A stretch of 64,000 nucleotides of DNA from Hemerocallis citrina (lineage: Eukaryota > Streptophyta > Magnoliopsida > Asparagales > Asphodelaceae). Below, in pieces: positions 31,990-42,332 of this stretch (position 1 is its first letter; each line of letters opens with the position of its first letter). A program made the translations under genes and the position numbers. A model generated the notes under the pieces. The model made no database searches. It was not told the origin of the DNA and saw only the letters and a list, made by a program, of their open reading frames with translations. The stretch is taken from NCBI GenBank assembly GCA_017893485.1, contig CM030358.1, positions 150,177,368 to 150,241,367 on the forward strand, written 5' to 3'.

Positions 31990-33561
31990 TGTAGAATGGT
32001 TTAGCCTCCAGTCTCTTCAGGCTCGGTCTCTTCAGGCTCGGGCTTCTTCCGCTCGGGATGCTATTTAAGGGTGCGAGGAGGAGAGGGCCTTCGATTCCTC
32101 GTGTCCTTTCGGCCCCGGGCTTCTTCCCATGTGAATTCTCGGAGGTACCCTCGTTGGATGAGGATCTCAATTTCGTCCTTAAGGGCTCAGCAGTAGTCGT
32201 GTCGTGCCCGTTGTCCCGGTGGAAACGGCAGTAGAACTGCTGGTCCCTTTTCTTGTTGCTGGTTGGTTGAGGGGGCATCTGGACGAGGTCCCTGTCTTCG
32301 ATCGCTAATAGGATGGCCGACACGTTTTGTGTCAGTGGCGTGTATCTCTCGAAATGCGGCATCGGAGGGACCCTCTTCATGTCGGTCCCATCTTTCGGAA
32401 CCTTCTTGGCTGGCTCTACCTCATTGGCCTTGTGCTTCCCCTTCACTGGGACCTCCTTGGCATCTTCGGAATTTAGGGCCTTCTCCGTCCGAATGTACTT
32501 CTCGACCGGATTGAGCAGGTTAGGAAAATCGAGGGGAGGCTTCTTGGCCAGGGAAGCCTTCAGCTGGCCATGTCGGACGTTGTGTCGAAATACTGTCGAG
32601 GCGACCCCAGCGTCGAGGGAGGAGACGGACCTCGCCTCTGCGGTAAACCTCCGATCGAACTGACGGAGTGACCCCCTTCCTTCTGTCGGAGGTCCAGTAG
32701 GAACACGCTTGTCTTCTCGGCCTTCCTGCTGGTCACGAAGTGGGCAAGAAAGTTGTCCTCTAGCTGATCAAACGAGTAGATCAAGTCGGGAATGAGCTTA
32801 GAGAACCATTCCCGAGCCGGACCCCGAAGGGTGGCGGGGAAGGCACGACACAGGAAGGGATCCGAAGCGCTGTGAATCATCATGAGGGTCTTGAACCCCT
32901 CCATGTGATCAGCAGGATCACCCTCGCCGTCATAGGTCTCGAACTGGGGAAGCCGAAAATTCCGAGGTATTTCTGCTTGGAGGATTGTGGCAGAGAAAGG
33001 AGGTCGGGTTAGCCTATGACCCTGAGCCGGCCTTGGGCCACCCTCGCCAAAGTGGTCGAGGCGGTTCTCCATTTCCTGTAGGCGTCGTAGGACGTCCTGG
33101 TCACGTTCTGGCGGGCGGGTTAGGCCGCGAGACTCGCTGGCTCCGGTATCCGACCGTGAGTGAGAGCGGTGGAGTGTCTCGTAGAAAAGGGTCCCTAAGA
33201 TGGCCTCTAGGATCTCGGTCCGAAAGTTTTGGAACTCACGGCGCGTGACCGAAGCTTGTCTGGCCAGGTCGCGTTGAGGAGGCGGCCTTCGGTCCGTGCG
33301 ACTGAGCTCCGGCTCCCGCTCCTGGGATGGGTGCCTGGGATGGTTCGGGGCCGAGTTGGAAGCGGCCCCTCCCCTAGTTCGGCTGGCTTGCCGGTTCTCG
33401 AAGACCCGACGTAAGTCGGTCCTGACCGAGTGAGAAGCGCCCGGTCGGGGTTCGCCGTTGACCCTCGGATGGTTGGATCCGTGAGTGTCGGTGGGGATGT
33501 CCTGGAGAGGAGCATCTGGACGACGTGCAGAGGTGACAGCTCTTCTGGCCTTGGGTGCCAT
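31990..33561 (-). pseudogene. Gag of gypsy D, broken
   Basis: The 333-residue open part (33561-32560) begins MAPKARRAVTSARRPD and contains the Retrotrans_gag segment FRLPQFETYDGEGDPADHME, then LRGPAREWFSKLIPDLIYSF and FLAHFVTSRKAEKTS, which forms the capsid. The frame shifts near 32645 after LRQKEGGHSV. The rest continues at 32446-31990 with a Tat-type motif YCRFHRDNGHDTTTAEPLRT, a zinc-knuckle-like segment. The N-terminal region is Arg/Pro-rich and the start codon sits about 65 bp inside the primer site. Not translatable as one protein. Confidence 0.82.
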
Positions 33562-33620
33562 GTGGGCTCAGACCAAGGGGATGACATTCCTAGCCGGGGT
33601 CGGACTGAGGTCAGTACCAA

Positions 33621-33644
33621 GGTTTCCCACAGATGGTGCCAACC
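33621..33644 (-). other. Primer-binding site of gypsy D
   Basis: The minus strand reads GGTTGGCACCATCTGTGGG directly after the 5' LTR, matching the 'TTGGCGCCGTCTGTGGGAA' type leader seen next to Tat-lineage LTRs. Confidence 0.6.
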
Positions 33645-34137
33645 TGATGCGGTTTGTTTTTGGGGTGTGGCTGCAACATGTGAGTTCTATCAATTTGTAT
33701 AGTGGAAGTCGCGGAACTGGCTATACGTCGGACCCTAGGCTGAGGGAGCGGCTCGGAAGTAGCAGGAGTGAGGTGGAAGACGGATGCTCGGCTCGGATCT
33801 GGGGGCTCGGTTCGGTCTCGCGTACCTGCACTCTGCCTTGAAACACCGGGAGAGATCCCGTTGACAGGCCCTCCAACGATCTAGTCAGCTACTGGAAAGT
33901 AACAAGAGCTAAGGTTTTAGAGGAAAAAAGATTGATTATCTTTGAATGAAGGAGGGGGCCTGGTATTTATAGGAAGAACAAATGGGTCTGAGATCTTGCT
34001 GGGCCAGGTTTGGACCCGTTTGCTCGTAGGCCTGACGTGGCAGAAGCCCATGGAGCTCTGGGTTGATCTGATGATCAGGGAAGAGCGGATTTTGAGGGAA
34101 TTTGGTGGCCCAGAAAGGGCCACGGTCATCTGACCCA
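33645..34137 (-). repeat. 5' LTR of gypsy D
   Basis: TGATGCGGTTTGTTTTTGGG.. to ..TCATCTGACCCA. A minus-strand TATA box occurs near 33961-33971 (plus 'tggtatttatagg'). Confidence 0.88.
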
Positions 34138-34270
34138 TATGTATAATTTAGTCGAAAATTCATGAATTTGAAGGATGCTAGTACATCGTTTTATCAACAA
34201 ACCAAAAAAAAATTGTTATGGAGGAACAGTTCTAACTGGAAATTTGAAATTTTCAATAGTTTTCTATGAA

Positions 34271-34773
34271 GGATAATTTTCACAAAATCACCACCTACTT
34301 ATGGAGTTTTGCATCTAATCATCCTCATCTTTTTTGTTCATCATCATCTTTTTTTGTCATCGGCCCCCTCCGTTACAAAATTTCATCACTTAGACCTCCT
34401 TGAATTGGTTTAGGCTATCACGTGAAGACACGTGATGAGTTTTATAGAATTTCATGTCAAATTTGCTGCTGATCAAGCTGAATTTGCAGCTTGGTAACTA
34501 AGCAGATGAAGAGTAAAGTGTAAGAACTAAGACGAGAGAAAATACGATTTTATTTTATTTTTTTACTGTTTTCCACCCACAACCGAGCCATACACATGCA
34601 ATGGAGAACATCAGATTAATCAGGGGTAATTATGTCATTTGAACCCCGTTACAGTACCATATGGTGACTACAATTAAAAAGCTACGGAAGGGGTCAAGGT
34701 GATGACAAAAAACGGATGAGGGTGATTAGGTGCTAAATCCTATTACTTGAGGGTGGTTTTGTGAAAATTATCC
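34271..34773. mobile_element. Mutator-like MITE
   Basis: Inverted ends GGATAATTTTCACAAAATCA and (right, complemented) GGATAATTTTCACAAAACCA, over 20 bp with one mismatch. The 9-bp flanks TTCTATGAA (34262-34270) and TTCTATAAT (34774-34782) look like a worn target duplication, which points to the Mutator superfamily. 503 bp, non-coding. Confidence 0.7.
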
Positions 34774-35863
34774 TTCTATAATATGCTAGAACTTGCGTTA
34801 ATACAAAATAAAATTTATAAATTTTCTGCACGAAACACACAAGAGAAGAGATGAAAAACACTACTATTACTAGCACTAAGTTCAATTGCATCCTCTGCGG
34901 CAATGAATGATACTGAAACGATCTCCCATTGCCTTCTCCTATCTCCCATCTCCCATCTCCCATCGTCTAGGAGTTTTTCTACCGGAGAATTTAGTGCACA
35001 TCATTCACATGCACTAATTGTTTATCGTTGCTTTGAGATCTGTACCAAATTAATGAAAGCACTAATGGATAATATACTACATATCTCTTAGCCTCCAACT
35101 TGAACTATGACTTAGTCCCTGCTTGTCTCCTTACCTTTACTTGACCTTCACTCTTGGTTGACTAGTACATCTCCAACACGCCCTCCACAAAATTGTCAAT
35201 TTAAATCTCACACTTGTAGACATCAAGTGGCGAATCCTCATATACATGAGAAATTGTATATACAATGCTTTGTGAGAAAGATACAAAGTTTTTCTACCGT
35301 GCACATCATATTTATGTTGTCGCAGTCTACATGATATTCATCCAATATTACTGATTCAATTTGTAGTAGGTGCAGATTAAATTAAGAGCAACCAGCACAA
35401 AATTGTGGGTTATCCGGGTCTCTTTAGAATCATCAACATCAACACAACTCTATAAAGCACTATTATAATTATTAATTCCGAGTCTAGCATCAAGAGACAA
35501 GTTGAGATTAAGTTTAAACGTCTCAGATCATTAGAATGAGCTCACCATGACCATAAACAAATCATATATAACCTCTCTAGTTGGAAATTTTCTTGATTCT
35601 CCATAAAATGCAAGGGGCAGTATTCTATTTTTTTTTAAAAAACGAAGTTCAAAGAGAATATTATACCAGATACATTCACTTTATCTTATGATGCTTAGCA
35701 CTGTTCGATACATGTCTTCGATGCATATTATTTTTTTCTACATATCATTTTTTTCTTGAATCGTCTCATATCATACAACAAGTATTGTGTATCGTACGAT
35801 GCTAACAAGACCACTAAAATCTCTTTTACAAACCCAACTATAAAGGTGACGGCTTTTGCACCA
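34774..35863. other. Upstream flank of lipase pseudogene
   Basis: No gene. From about 35440 on, segments align with the 5' flank of the intact lipase: 'agagacaagttgagat(t)aag' (cf. 6234-6253), 'aacaaatcatat' plus 'aacctctctagttgg' (cf. 7024-7050), 'ttataccag' (cf. 7076) and 'ctaacaagacca' (cf. 12830). It is the compact, mostly transposon-free version of the 6.7 kb in front of the intact gene. 34774-35440 shows nothing I recognise. Confidence 0.55.
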
Positions 35864-36067
35864 ATGGCAACGCCATCACAAGAGATTAATCCACCATGCA
35901 TGGGACGAACTCCTTGGGTCCAACAATTGGTTCGGCTTGCTAGACCCCTTCCTCCCAGACCTCCGCAACTTCATAATCCGCTGCGGCCAGTTGGTCCAAT
36001 CCGCCTACTGTGCATTCACCCATTCCAACAGCTCCTGCCATTACAATGAGGCCAACCTCCTCTGTGA

Positions 36068-36336
36068 TGTTGTATATATAGGTATATTCTCAATATAATA
36101 GAATATTATTATGTATAATATTCTTTGGGGCAACACGTGCAAAGCACGTGTTATCTGTTTAATTGTTGGATCGGGTTGAGTGGGCATAAAGCCCAGTACC
36201 CTAAACCCAGTTCATCTCATGTAAAAGCTGGTCTAGAGGTAGTGCTCTGTGATATTCCAATACTGATAAGCAGGGTATAGTATCTTAAGCGGCTATGAGA
36301 TAAACCCTAGCCCTAATTAGTCATCTTAATCTAACA
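36068..36336. mobile_element. Solo LTR, small (TRIM-like), in lipase pseudogene
   Basis: 269 bp, TGTTGTATATA.. to ..TAATCTAACA, with perfect TGTGA duplications at 36063-36067 and 36337-36341. It contains a CACGTGCAAAGCACGTG hairpin near 36136-36152. No coding capacity. Confidence 0.85.
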
Positions 36337-36429
36337 TGTGAAACTTGCTTCCCAGATGCCTCCAATTACACCATCTCCTGACTACTATACATAATTGCCA
36401 CTATTGAGCCCGAAAATAAATGCGTTAGT

Positions 36430-36994
36430 CAGTGGCGGAGGGAGGAAGAGGGTAGGGGGGACATTTGGGACCCCAAAAATTTTGTAAAACCCTCTAATAT
36501 AGACCAAAATTTTTATTTGGCCCCCCAGTTAAAAAAAATTTGGAACCCCCAAGTCTAATCCACCTCTTATTAAAGACTCAAAATAATGGTATGAGCTTTG
36601 GGCTAAAAATTAACAGTGATACTTATTATTTGATCTGTGTAATCATTGAATAAAATTTTGAATAAGAAACTAGTGTGTACACAAGTTACAAGTATATTTA
36701 TTCATTTGAGTCGTATCTCTTAGCCTCTAGTATTATAACAGTATAAATTGTATGGTATGATTATTGATTAGTATTACTCTTACCAAATTTAGAGTGCAAT
36801 TGTATAAGTGCAAAAAAATACATGATACTAAAAATATAAATTCGAATATTTACTTTGATTATAATTTTATTTTGATCCAATTACTTTAATTCTTCAAAAC
36901 AAAAGTAAAGTAAGAGATTTTCGGCAACAATTATATTGATGCCGGGAGAAAAAAAATTGGGACCCCCATTTTGATTTGTCTGGCTTCGCCACTG
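36430..36994. mobile_element. hAT-type MITE in lipase pseudogene
   Basis: Inverted ends CAGTGGCGGAGGGAGG and (complemented) CAGTGGCGAAGCCAG, flanked by the perfect 8-bp duplication GCGTTAGT (36422-36429 and 36995-37002). The 8-bp duplication and CAGTGGCG ends indicate hAT. 565 bp, AT-rich, non-coding. Confidence 0.9.
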
Positions 36995-37329
36995 GCGTTA
37001 GTGACAGTCTTATCAGAGTCAAACGTTATGGGGATACATTGCAGTTTCCTCCACCAAATATGCACATAAGACTGGTTGCCGTGAGATCTACATCTCATGG
37101 CGAGGCACCAAACATCCTCATAAATGGTTCCACAACTTCAAGTTCTTACGAACCTCTGCTAAATCCATCTACAATAACGTTTCTTTGAGATGGCCATTCA
37201 CGAACTCCCAAGGTGTTGGAAGCTTGGCTCAGCATCTACAGCGCGAAAGAAAACTGCCCATGTCTGAGCAAACTCAGTGCCAGGGACCAACAATTGTCCA
37301 AGATAACTGAGATTGTTGAATGCTATTAA

Positions 37330-37780
37330 GAGCATCCACTATCATTGCTGCTAAAATATGGTTATTTGGCAATTGAAAAATAGCCATGAACTTATTCTGC
37401 TGCTATCATTTGAGCTAAATTTGGGCCTCAGAAGGAAGAACATCCTCTTTTATTATTTCTCTAAATATAAAAAATTTGAGAGATGGAAGATCATCTTCCG
37501 TTTGGTCAATTTAATTTGTTTTTTAATTAAAAAAATTGGCAGGCGGAAGATCATCTTCCGTCTTCCGCCTACCCAAATTTTTTTTAAAAAAAAATTAGTC
37601 TAGACGAAAGATGATCTACCGTCTGACAAAAAAAATATATAAATTTTTGCTGAGACGGAAGATCAGGCCCAATTTTTTTCAAAATTATTTTATTCTATGT
37701 GGACCTACTTTTTTTTAAAAAATTATCTCTTGGATGGGTGATCATCTTCCGTCTGATAGACTTTTAATTTTTTTTTAAAT
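37330..37780 (+). mobile_element. Truncated Tourist-like MITE with GATCATCTTCCGTC palindromes
   Basis: The left terminus GAGCATCCACTATCATTGCT follows a TAA, as in MITEs 1 and 2. The interior holds repeated CGGAAGATCATCTTCCG palindromes and variants (near 37483-37502, 37542-37562, 37603-37622, 37655-37668 and 37737-37757). No right terminus (..GGATGCTC) was found, so the 3' part is lost; the end given is approximate. Confidence 0.65.
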
Positions 37781-38052
37781 AGGAAAATGGAAATGACTCA
37801 TTTGCCCCCACCCTCTGTTCCTGCCTATTAAATTCATGAACTTCTCTCATATTTTCATCTCTTCTCCCATCCAAATTCGGCCTGCTCTCATATTTTCATC
37901 TCTTCTTTAATCCACAATTTGGCCATAATCACATAGACTCATCGCACTACTATTTTTCATCTTCTTCCCTAAAAAAACAGATGTGGATCTGAAGATATAT
38001 TGGCAGAATAAAATCTAATCTTCGAGGCGGGTGGGATTATGGCAACACAACT

Positions 38053-38390
38053 GTGGAGGTCGAACCGATCTCAGAATCTCGTGATTTTGTCGATTCAAGT
38101 TTGTGGGAAAATGTGGTTGATGACCGCCAACATGTGCATCAGTTTATTACTGAGCACCCTTTAGGTGGATTTTGTACTTTTAGGAAAAATTGGAATGATC
38201 CAATCAAAGCATACGAGCGATGTTCCCGTGTTCCACTAGTAAAGCAATTAATCGATCATACGGGGTGGCAGCGTTTTTTCACGATTAATACAAAGAAATC
38301 ATCCATGAAGCTTGTGGAGGCATTGGTTGAGAGATGGTGAGATACTATACACACTTTTCACCTACCATGCGTATAACACCGCGTAAATAA
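38053..38390 (+). pseudogene. Plant mobile domain (MAIN/MAIL1-like) fragment
   Basis: The open stretch contains HVHQFITEHPLGGF, SRVPLVKQLIDHTGWQRFF and MKLVEALVERW; a stop at 38338-38340 is followed in the same frame by DTIHTFHLPC. The series 'LI..GW..F......LV.ALVERW...THTFHLP' is the hallmark start of the plant mobile domain (PF10536), found in MAIN/MAIL1 phosphatase-like proteins and in many transposon-borne copies. Only the first 110 or so residues remain and the conserved tryptophan motif is followed by a stop, so it is a relic. No start codon fits (the frame opens with GTG). 37790-38050 upstream is CT-rich with a direct repeat of 'ctctcatattttcatctctt'. Confidence 0.65.
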
Positions 38391-38459
38391 AATGTATTTG
38401 TTGGAATTATTAAATAATATTGAATTTGTGAAATTGACTATTTTGACCGTTTTCTTGAA

Positions 38460-38640
38460 ATTGCTATTGCACGTTCAAGCCCTTGGAGGGAAGAGGAAGC
38501 TAGCTTTGAGAGGCCGTCTGCCTGTGCATTCTCTACTCGGGAAATTCGCTGGAGCTATGCGTCCTCGAAAGAGACCATCAGTTCCTTGACTTTGGCTAAG
38601 TACTTGGCCATACTCTTTCTAGATGTATTTGAAAAGCTGA
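38460..38640 (-). pseudogene. Tat-type RNase H fragment
   Basis: The minus strand reads KYLAKVKELMVSFEDA, a stop, then LQRISRVENAQADGLSKLAS. This is the end of the RNase H domain of a Tat-lineage gypsy element, like 23224-23435. It abuts a protease fragment on the opposite strand. Confidence 0.75.
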
Positions 38641-39000
38641 AGCTCTCCCGAGACCGCCTCAAACCCGCATGATACACCCTACTTGGCTTCTCCGGAGTCC
38701 CCGTTCACATAGATGGAATAGTCATATTAGATGTAACTGCGGGTAAGGTCTCATCCTCTCGAACCGAGGCCATGGATTTTATGGTCGTCAACATGAAGAC
38801 CGCCTACAACGCCATCCTCGGCCGTCCTGGCCTCACTGCTCTTCATGCTGTACCTTCATATTTTCACATAAAGATGAAATTCCCAACATCCTTCAGGGTA
38901 GGGGAAGTGAAAGGAAGCCAAGTAGCAACCTGAGCATGTTACATCGCTATGGTAGGAGCTTGGTCCTGCCGTTCGACGCTGTGGAGCTTCCCCCAGAGAA
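38625..39000 (+). pseudogene. Tat-type protease fragment
   Basis: The plus strand reads VFEKLKLSRDRLKPA, a stop, LLGFSGVPVHIDGIVILDVT, then MDFMVVNMKTAYNAILGRPG, LTALHAVPSYFHIKMKFPTS and GEVKGSQVAT before another stop. It matches the protease of element D (31447-31810). It is placed head to head with the RNase H fragment, so the parent element was rearranged. Confidence 0.78.
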
Positions 39001-40150
39001 AATTCACTATGCCTCTGAGCCAGTTGACGACCTCGAAAAGCCCCCTTGCTTCAAACAGGATGAGACTAAGAGCTTGCATGTGAGTAAGACTCAGACTCTC
39101 CCCCAACTCAAAGCACAATTGCCAAGCATATCAAGGAGAACATGGATTGTACAAAGTCTCCAAAAGTTGTCCGTTCAGGTGCTTACTAACTTGAAGACTT
39201 GGGTGGGAAGAATATATCAAGAACTCGGAATGCTGAGCACCTCATGAAGTTCAGCGAGAGTGCTTAATACTCTCTCCTGGTCCTCTTAGTTCAAACATGT
39301 AATAACGACCGATACCCATAACTGACACATCATGTAATAAAGGCTGGCAATTGAAGCAGTCACGTAGTTTAGAACTTGTAATAAAGGTGTGCAACCAAAG
39401 CAGTCGACTAGTTTGTCTTTTTAATAAAAGGTTCAGCATTTTCTTTCGAAAATTTTTGTACTATTCTCTCAATCAAAACAATGAGTCAGGTGCTCAGCTC
39501 CTCCTCTGAGATACATCAACAACTCATCCACTCCAGACAATGAGTTCGGTGCTCAGCCCCTCCCACCTAACTACATCGGAGACTCATTGACTTCTAGAAC
39601 AAACTTCCTCGACGCCAGGTCAAGAGTCTAACCACTCCTTTCACTTGGATAAACGTGGGTACAACTTGTTTGGTGTCCATGCTCTTGGGCCGAAATCTAT
39701 CTACCTACTTGCCAAGCAAGCAAGGTGAGAGATATGACTCACCTTGTGGCCTGCTCCCAAAATTAGCTGACACTTAAAACGTGTTCAGAGTTCATAATCA
39801 TGACTTGCATGTCGCTTCTAGCAATATGCACATAAGTAGGTTCATAGCACGACCCATCATTCAATCTGCTCCCATAACGCGTAACCCCCGGAGCCAACTT
39901 ATTCGGAGTCCATAATCGCGGTTGAAACTCGCTCCAAGCAAACTTATGGGAAAGTAAAGTTTGGAGTTCGATTCGCCGCCGAGGTGACTCTTTGCAAACT
40001 CGCTATCTCCCCCAAATAAGGTTGTGAACTATAACCCCCGGCAATGCTTACCAAAAACTCCCTCAATAAGCCGGGTTACGGGGATGGATCCCCCTAGAGC
40101 TACTGCTCTGACTAGGCAAATTGAGGGTACAACCCGTTCAGAGTCTATGT
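39001..40150. other. Decayed retrotransposon sequence, target of the composite insertion
   Basis: No gene. Loosely repeated phrases of the form 'caact(t)gttcggagtccata' (near 39665, 39783, 39894 and 40127) also appear after the composite insertion at 63880-63935, so this is one old repeat split by 40151-63713. CTATG at 40146-40150 is the left target duplication. The ORFs here (39251-39439, 40024-40224) are unsupported. Confidence 0.55.
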
Positions 40151-40400
40151 GTAATGACCCTACCAATTCAGTGAGGTTGATGCCCAAGAGCCTGCCTCCA
40201 GTTTTGAGATCACACCCTTCATAGTATCGATCGATTGTCAAGTTCTCTCCTGACGGAGTAGCCACAGATAAAACCTTGCCAGGAAATATTTTTGGTTCAA
40301 CTTCCAATATTTTGGCAAATGAAGGTGACACAAAAGTGTGCAAAAATCCCGTATCAAATAACACCGAAGCTTTTATTTCATTTATTAAAATGTCTCTTGT
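40151..40400 (-). pseudogene. Protease start of part A, truncated
   Basis: The minus strand reads VLFDTGFLHTFVSPSFAKIL (active site DTG with F for the usual S), EVEPKIFPGKVLSVATPSGE and NRYYEGCDLKTGG-like text, ending near LLGINLTEL. A 14-bp gap compared with part B (46640-46690) precedes the left boundary. It is the retropepsin of a chromovirus Pol; all downstream pol of this part is missing. Confidence 0.82.
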
Positions 40401-40555
40401 TACATATGAGTGCTCTCATTACATAACATCTTATTACATAAGTGGAAAAAGCAACAAAACAACTAAGCTTCATCTTCCATACCAGTGATCACATGGTCCA
40501 CATCATCTGCATCTGCCTCTGTCTAGGCGAACACCCGCCCTTGCTTGAACTACTT

Positions 40556-41506
40556 CTACCCAGAGTTGGACTGCTGCGTACTCGGTCCTCCCCGTTGAAG
40601 CTGGGGGCAATCAGACTTGTAGTGGCCCTCTGTGCCACACAGAAAACAAATCTTCACAGACTGTGGCTTGGTGCACCCAGTGGACATGTGGCCTGACTCT
40701 CCATATCTGAAACACGTGGGTACTCTTCCTGCCACTGCAATAGCATTAGCGCCTGTTGGCTTGAAGCGCTGTGCTGGGGGCTGACTTCTGAAGTTGCTTG
40801 GTCCTGCAGGCCTCTTGCCCGTGTTCCAATTGTTCCGCTTGACTTGCACAGCCTGGAACTGGTTCATGTCAGACTCTGTTGCAGCGGCCCTTCTGACTAG
40901 CTTCTCGAACCTCCGAATGCCCAAAGGTATCATCCTGGATCTCAACCCTTGCTCAAATTTGCGCGCATTCTTGGCTTCATCCTGTACCATTTCAGGCACG
41001 TACCTGGAGAGCTGGTTGAACTTGGTCTCATATTCTCTGACCTACATACTGCCCTGCTGCAAGCTCAGAAATTCTATGGCCTTCTTTTTCTGAACGTCCA
41101 ATGGGAAGTAGTGGCTCCTGAATTCATCAAGAAAATCCTCCTAAGAGAGTTGTACATTGCCCAAAGTTCTTTTTAGCGATTGCCACCAGACACCCGCATT
41201 CTTTTCTAGTTGAATGGTAGCTAATTTCACCTTGTTGGTCTCTGGAGTTTCTAGTACATTAAACACTGTCTCAATCTGTCTGATCCATTCATCAGCTGCG
41301 TCTGGATTGGCCTGTCCTTCGAATACCGGTGGTTTCATCCTCTTGAATGATTCAACCAACCTGATAGCTTTCGGAATCTGTACTGCTGGCCCTGGTCCCC
41401 TGTTTCCAGCGATGTTTGCGGCAACAACATTTAGGGTTTGATAGACTCGAACCAGTTCAGTCTCTAGGTTTAGTCCATTTTCACCGTTGTGCTCTTCGTC
41501 GTTCAT
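40556..41506 (-). pseudogene. Gag of part A, two nonsense codons
   Basis: Starts MNDEEHNGENGLNLETELVR. The Retrotrans_gag core VESFKRMKPPVFEGQANPDA, WIRQIETVF, VWWQSLKRTLG and FEQGLRSRMIPLG forms the particle. Two zinc knuckles follow: CFRYGESGHMSTGC (second Cys replaced by Tyr) and CFLCGTEGHYKSDC. Stops at 41141-41143 and near 41042 interrupt one continuous frame, and the frame ends at 40556. Gag of element C (53135-54222) is homologous along most of its length. The leader ORF at 41729-42178 lies just upstream. Confidence 0.85.
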
Positions 41507-41728
41507 AATCCTTTATGTCATTTCTGAGTCATAAAATTCACCATTACTCATCATGATTAACACAAATAACATTGCTTCAATAAAATTTATTCATTCTAAA
41601 ATTTTAACTCTTTAAAATCAGAAAGAAAATTTTTCTTCCGTTACATCCATTTCAGAAAATATCCTAGATTCTACGATTTCTTTTGGCTTCTCTGAGCTCT
41701 TCCCATAGGTCTTGGATTTACTTCCTTA

Positions 41729-42178
41729 TGTCTTCGAAGCTCTGCTGTCGCTCTTCCTTGTCCGAGTGATGTGGTCCAACTTGGCAAAATGTCGATCATT
41801 CACGAGTCGGACCATCTCAAGCTCGCACACTTGAAAGCTCAGCTCCTGGATGCACTCCTTGTCTTCAGCCCTTTGTAACTCCAAGTGGTTAACTCTCCAC
41901 TTTTGAGCGTTCAATTCCCATCAAAGAGAAGTAACAATGTCATTTGGGTTATCTGGAACAAGTCCTTCTTCTGGGGAGTCTTCGGAAAGATCAGGCGGAG
42001 GTGGAGTAATCTCCCTGGAGTCGAGAAATTCTTCTTCCATCTCGAATGGTTCTTCTTCCTCCTCCTCCTCTGGTTCTTCTTCTGGGTCCTCTTCTTCTTC
42101 TTCCATTGGTTCTTCCTATTCATCCTCGAAGTGGACGAACCAAGGTGCCTCATTCTGGTAATCATGCTGATTGGCCAT
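41729..42178 (-). pseudogene. Extra ORF between primer site and gag, acidic then helical
   Basis: One frame of about 150 codons from ATG at 42178: MANQHDYQNEAPWFVHFEDE, a stop (42118-42116), then a strongly acidic tract (roughly residues 22-53, mostly E with D and P), PPPPDLSEDSPEEGL, a second stop (41923-41921), then LNAQKWRVNHLELQRAEDKE..LSFQVCELEMVRLVNDRH, whose leucine spacing suggests a coiled coil. It lies between the PBS (42319-42330) and gag (41506). Element C has only a 219-bp leader and no such ORF. I do not recognise the protein. The two stops make this copy a pseudogene, but the otherwise open, compositionally ordered frame suggests an ancestral accessory protein. Confidence 0.5.
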
Positions 42179-42318
42179 CTTATAAGGAAAAGGAGGGAGA
42201 AAATGTCATCTTATAGAGCAACACAAACATAAGTTTAAATCTCTATAAGTTGAAACTCACACGCTAGTGTCCACTCTAGGGTGTCGTTCCTTATAAATTT
42301 GTACTACTAGTGAAGCAT

Positions 42319-42330
42319 GCTCTGATACCA
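42319..42330 (-). other. Primer-binding site of part A
   Basis: The minus strand reads TGGTATCAGAGC, complementary to the 3' end of initiator Met tRNA, two bases inside the LTR. Confidence 0.9.
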
Positions 42331-42332
42331 TC

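Larger units (their letters stand above)
19377..34137 (-). mobile_element. Tat-type Ty3/gypsy element D, full length with nested inserts
   Basis: Two 493-bp LTRs (19377-19869 and 33645-34137) flanked by TATG (19373-19376; 34138-34141; ATATG if the shared A is counted). Order on the minus strand is LTR, primer site, gag, protease, RT, RNase H, integrase, tandem-repeat region, purine tract, LTR. The RT motif DFTDLNKACPKD and integrase tail APNWEGPYKF are Tat/Athila-branch signatures. Two foreign blocks split it: 25691-30160 between RT and RNase H, and 23441-25145 inside RNase H. The LTRs differ at roughly 15% of positions in the stretch I compared, so the insertion is old. Confidence 0.88.
35864..37329 (+). 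pseudogene. Phospholipase A1 pseudogene, truncated and interrupted
   Basis: The start region MATPSQEI and later pieces match the intact lipase at 12897-14078 almost base for base: 'ctccttgggtccaacaattg', 'ataatccgctgcggcca', 'gtgagatctacatctcatgg', 'aagttcttacgaacctctgc'. A frameshift occurs by codon 12. Two insertions split it: a solo LTR (36068-36336) and a hAT MITE (36430-36994). Homology ends at 37329 with 'gagattgttgaatgctatta', equivalent to residue about 203 of the intact protein, where another MITE begins. The catalytic Ser, Asp and His regions are therefore absent. It is a tandem paralogue that decayed, not a processed copy: the upstream sequence is shared too. Confidence 0.9.

Noticed and set aside
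40364..40999. Programmed frameshift between gag and protease
   Set aside because: The offset differs between part A (+2) and element C (+1), so random indels are a better explanation.
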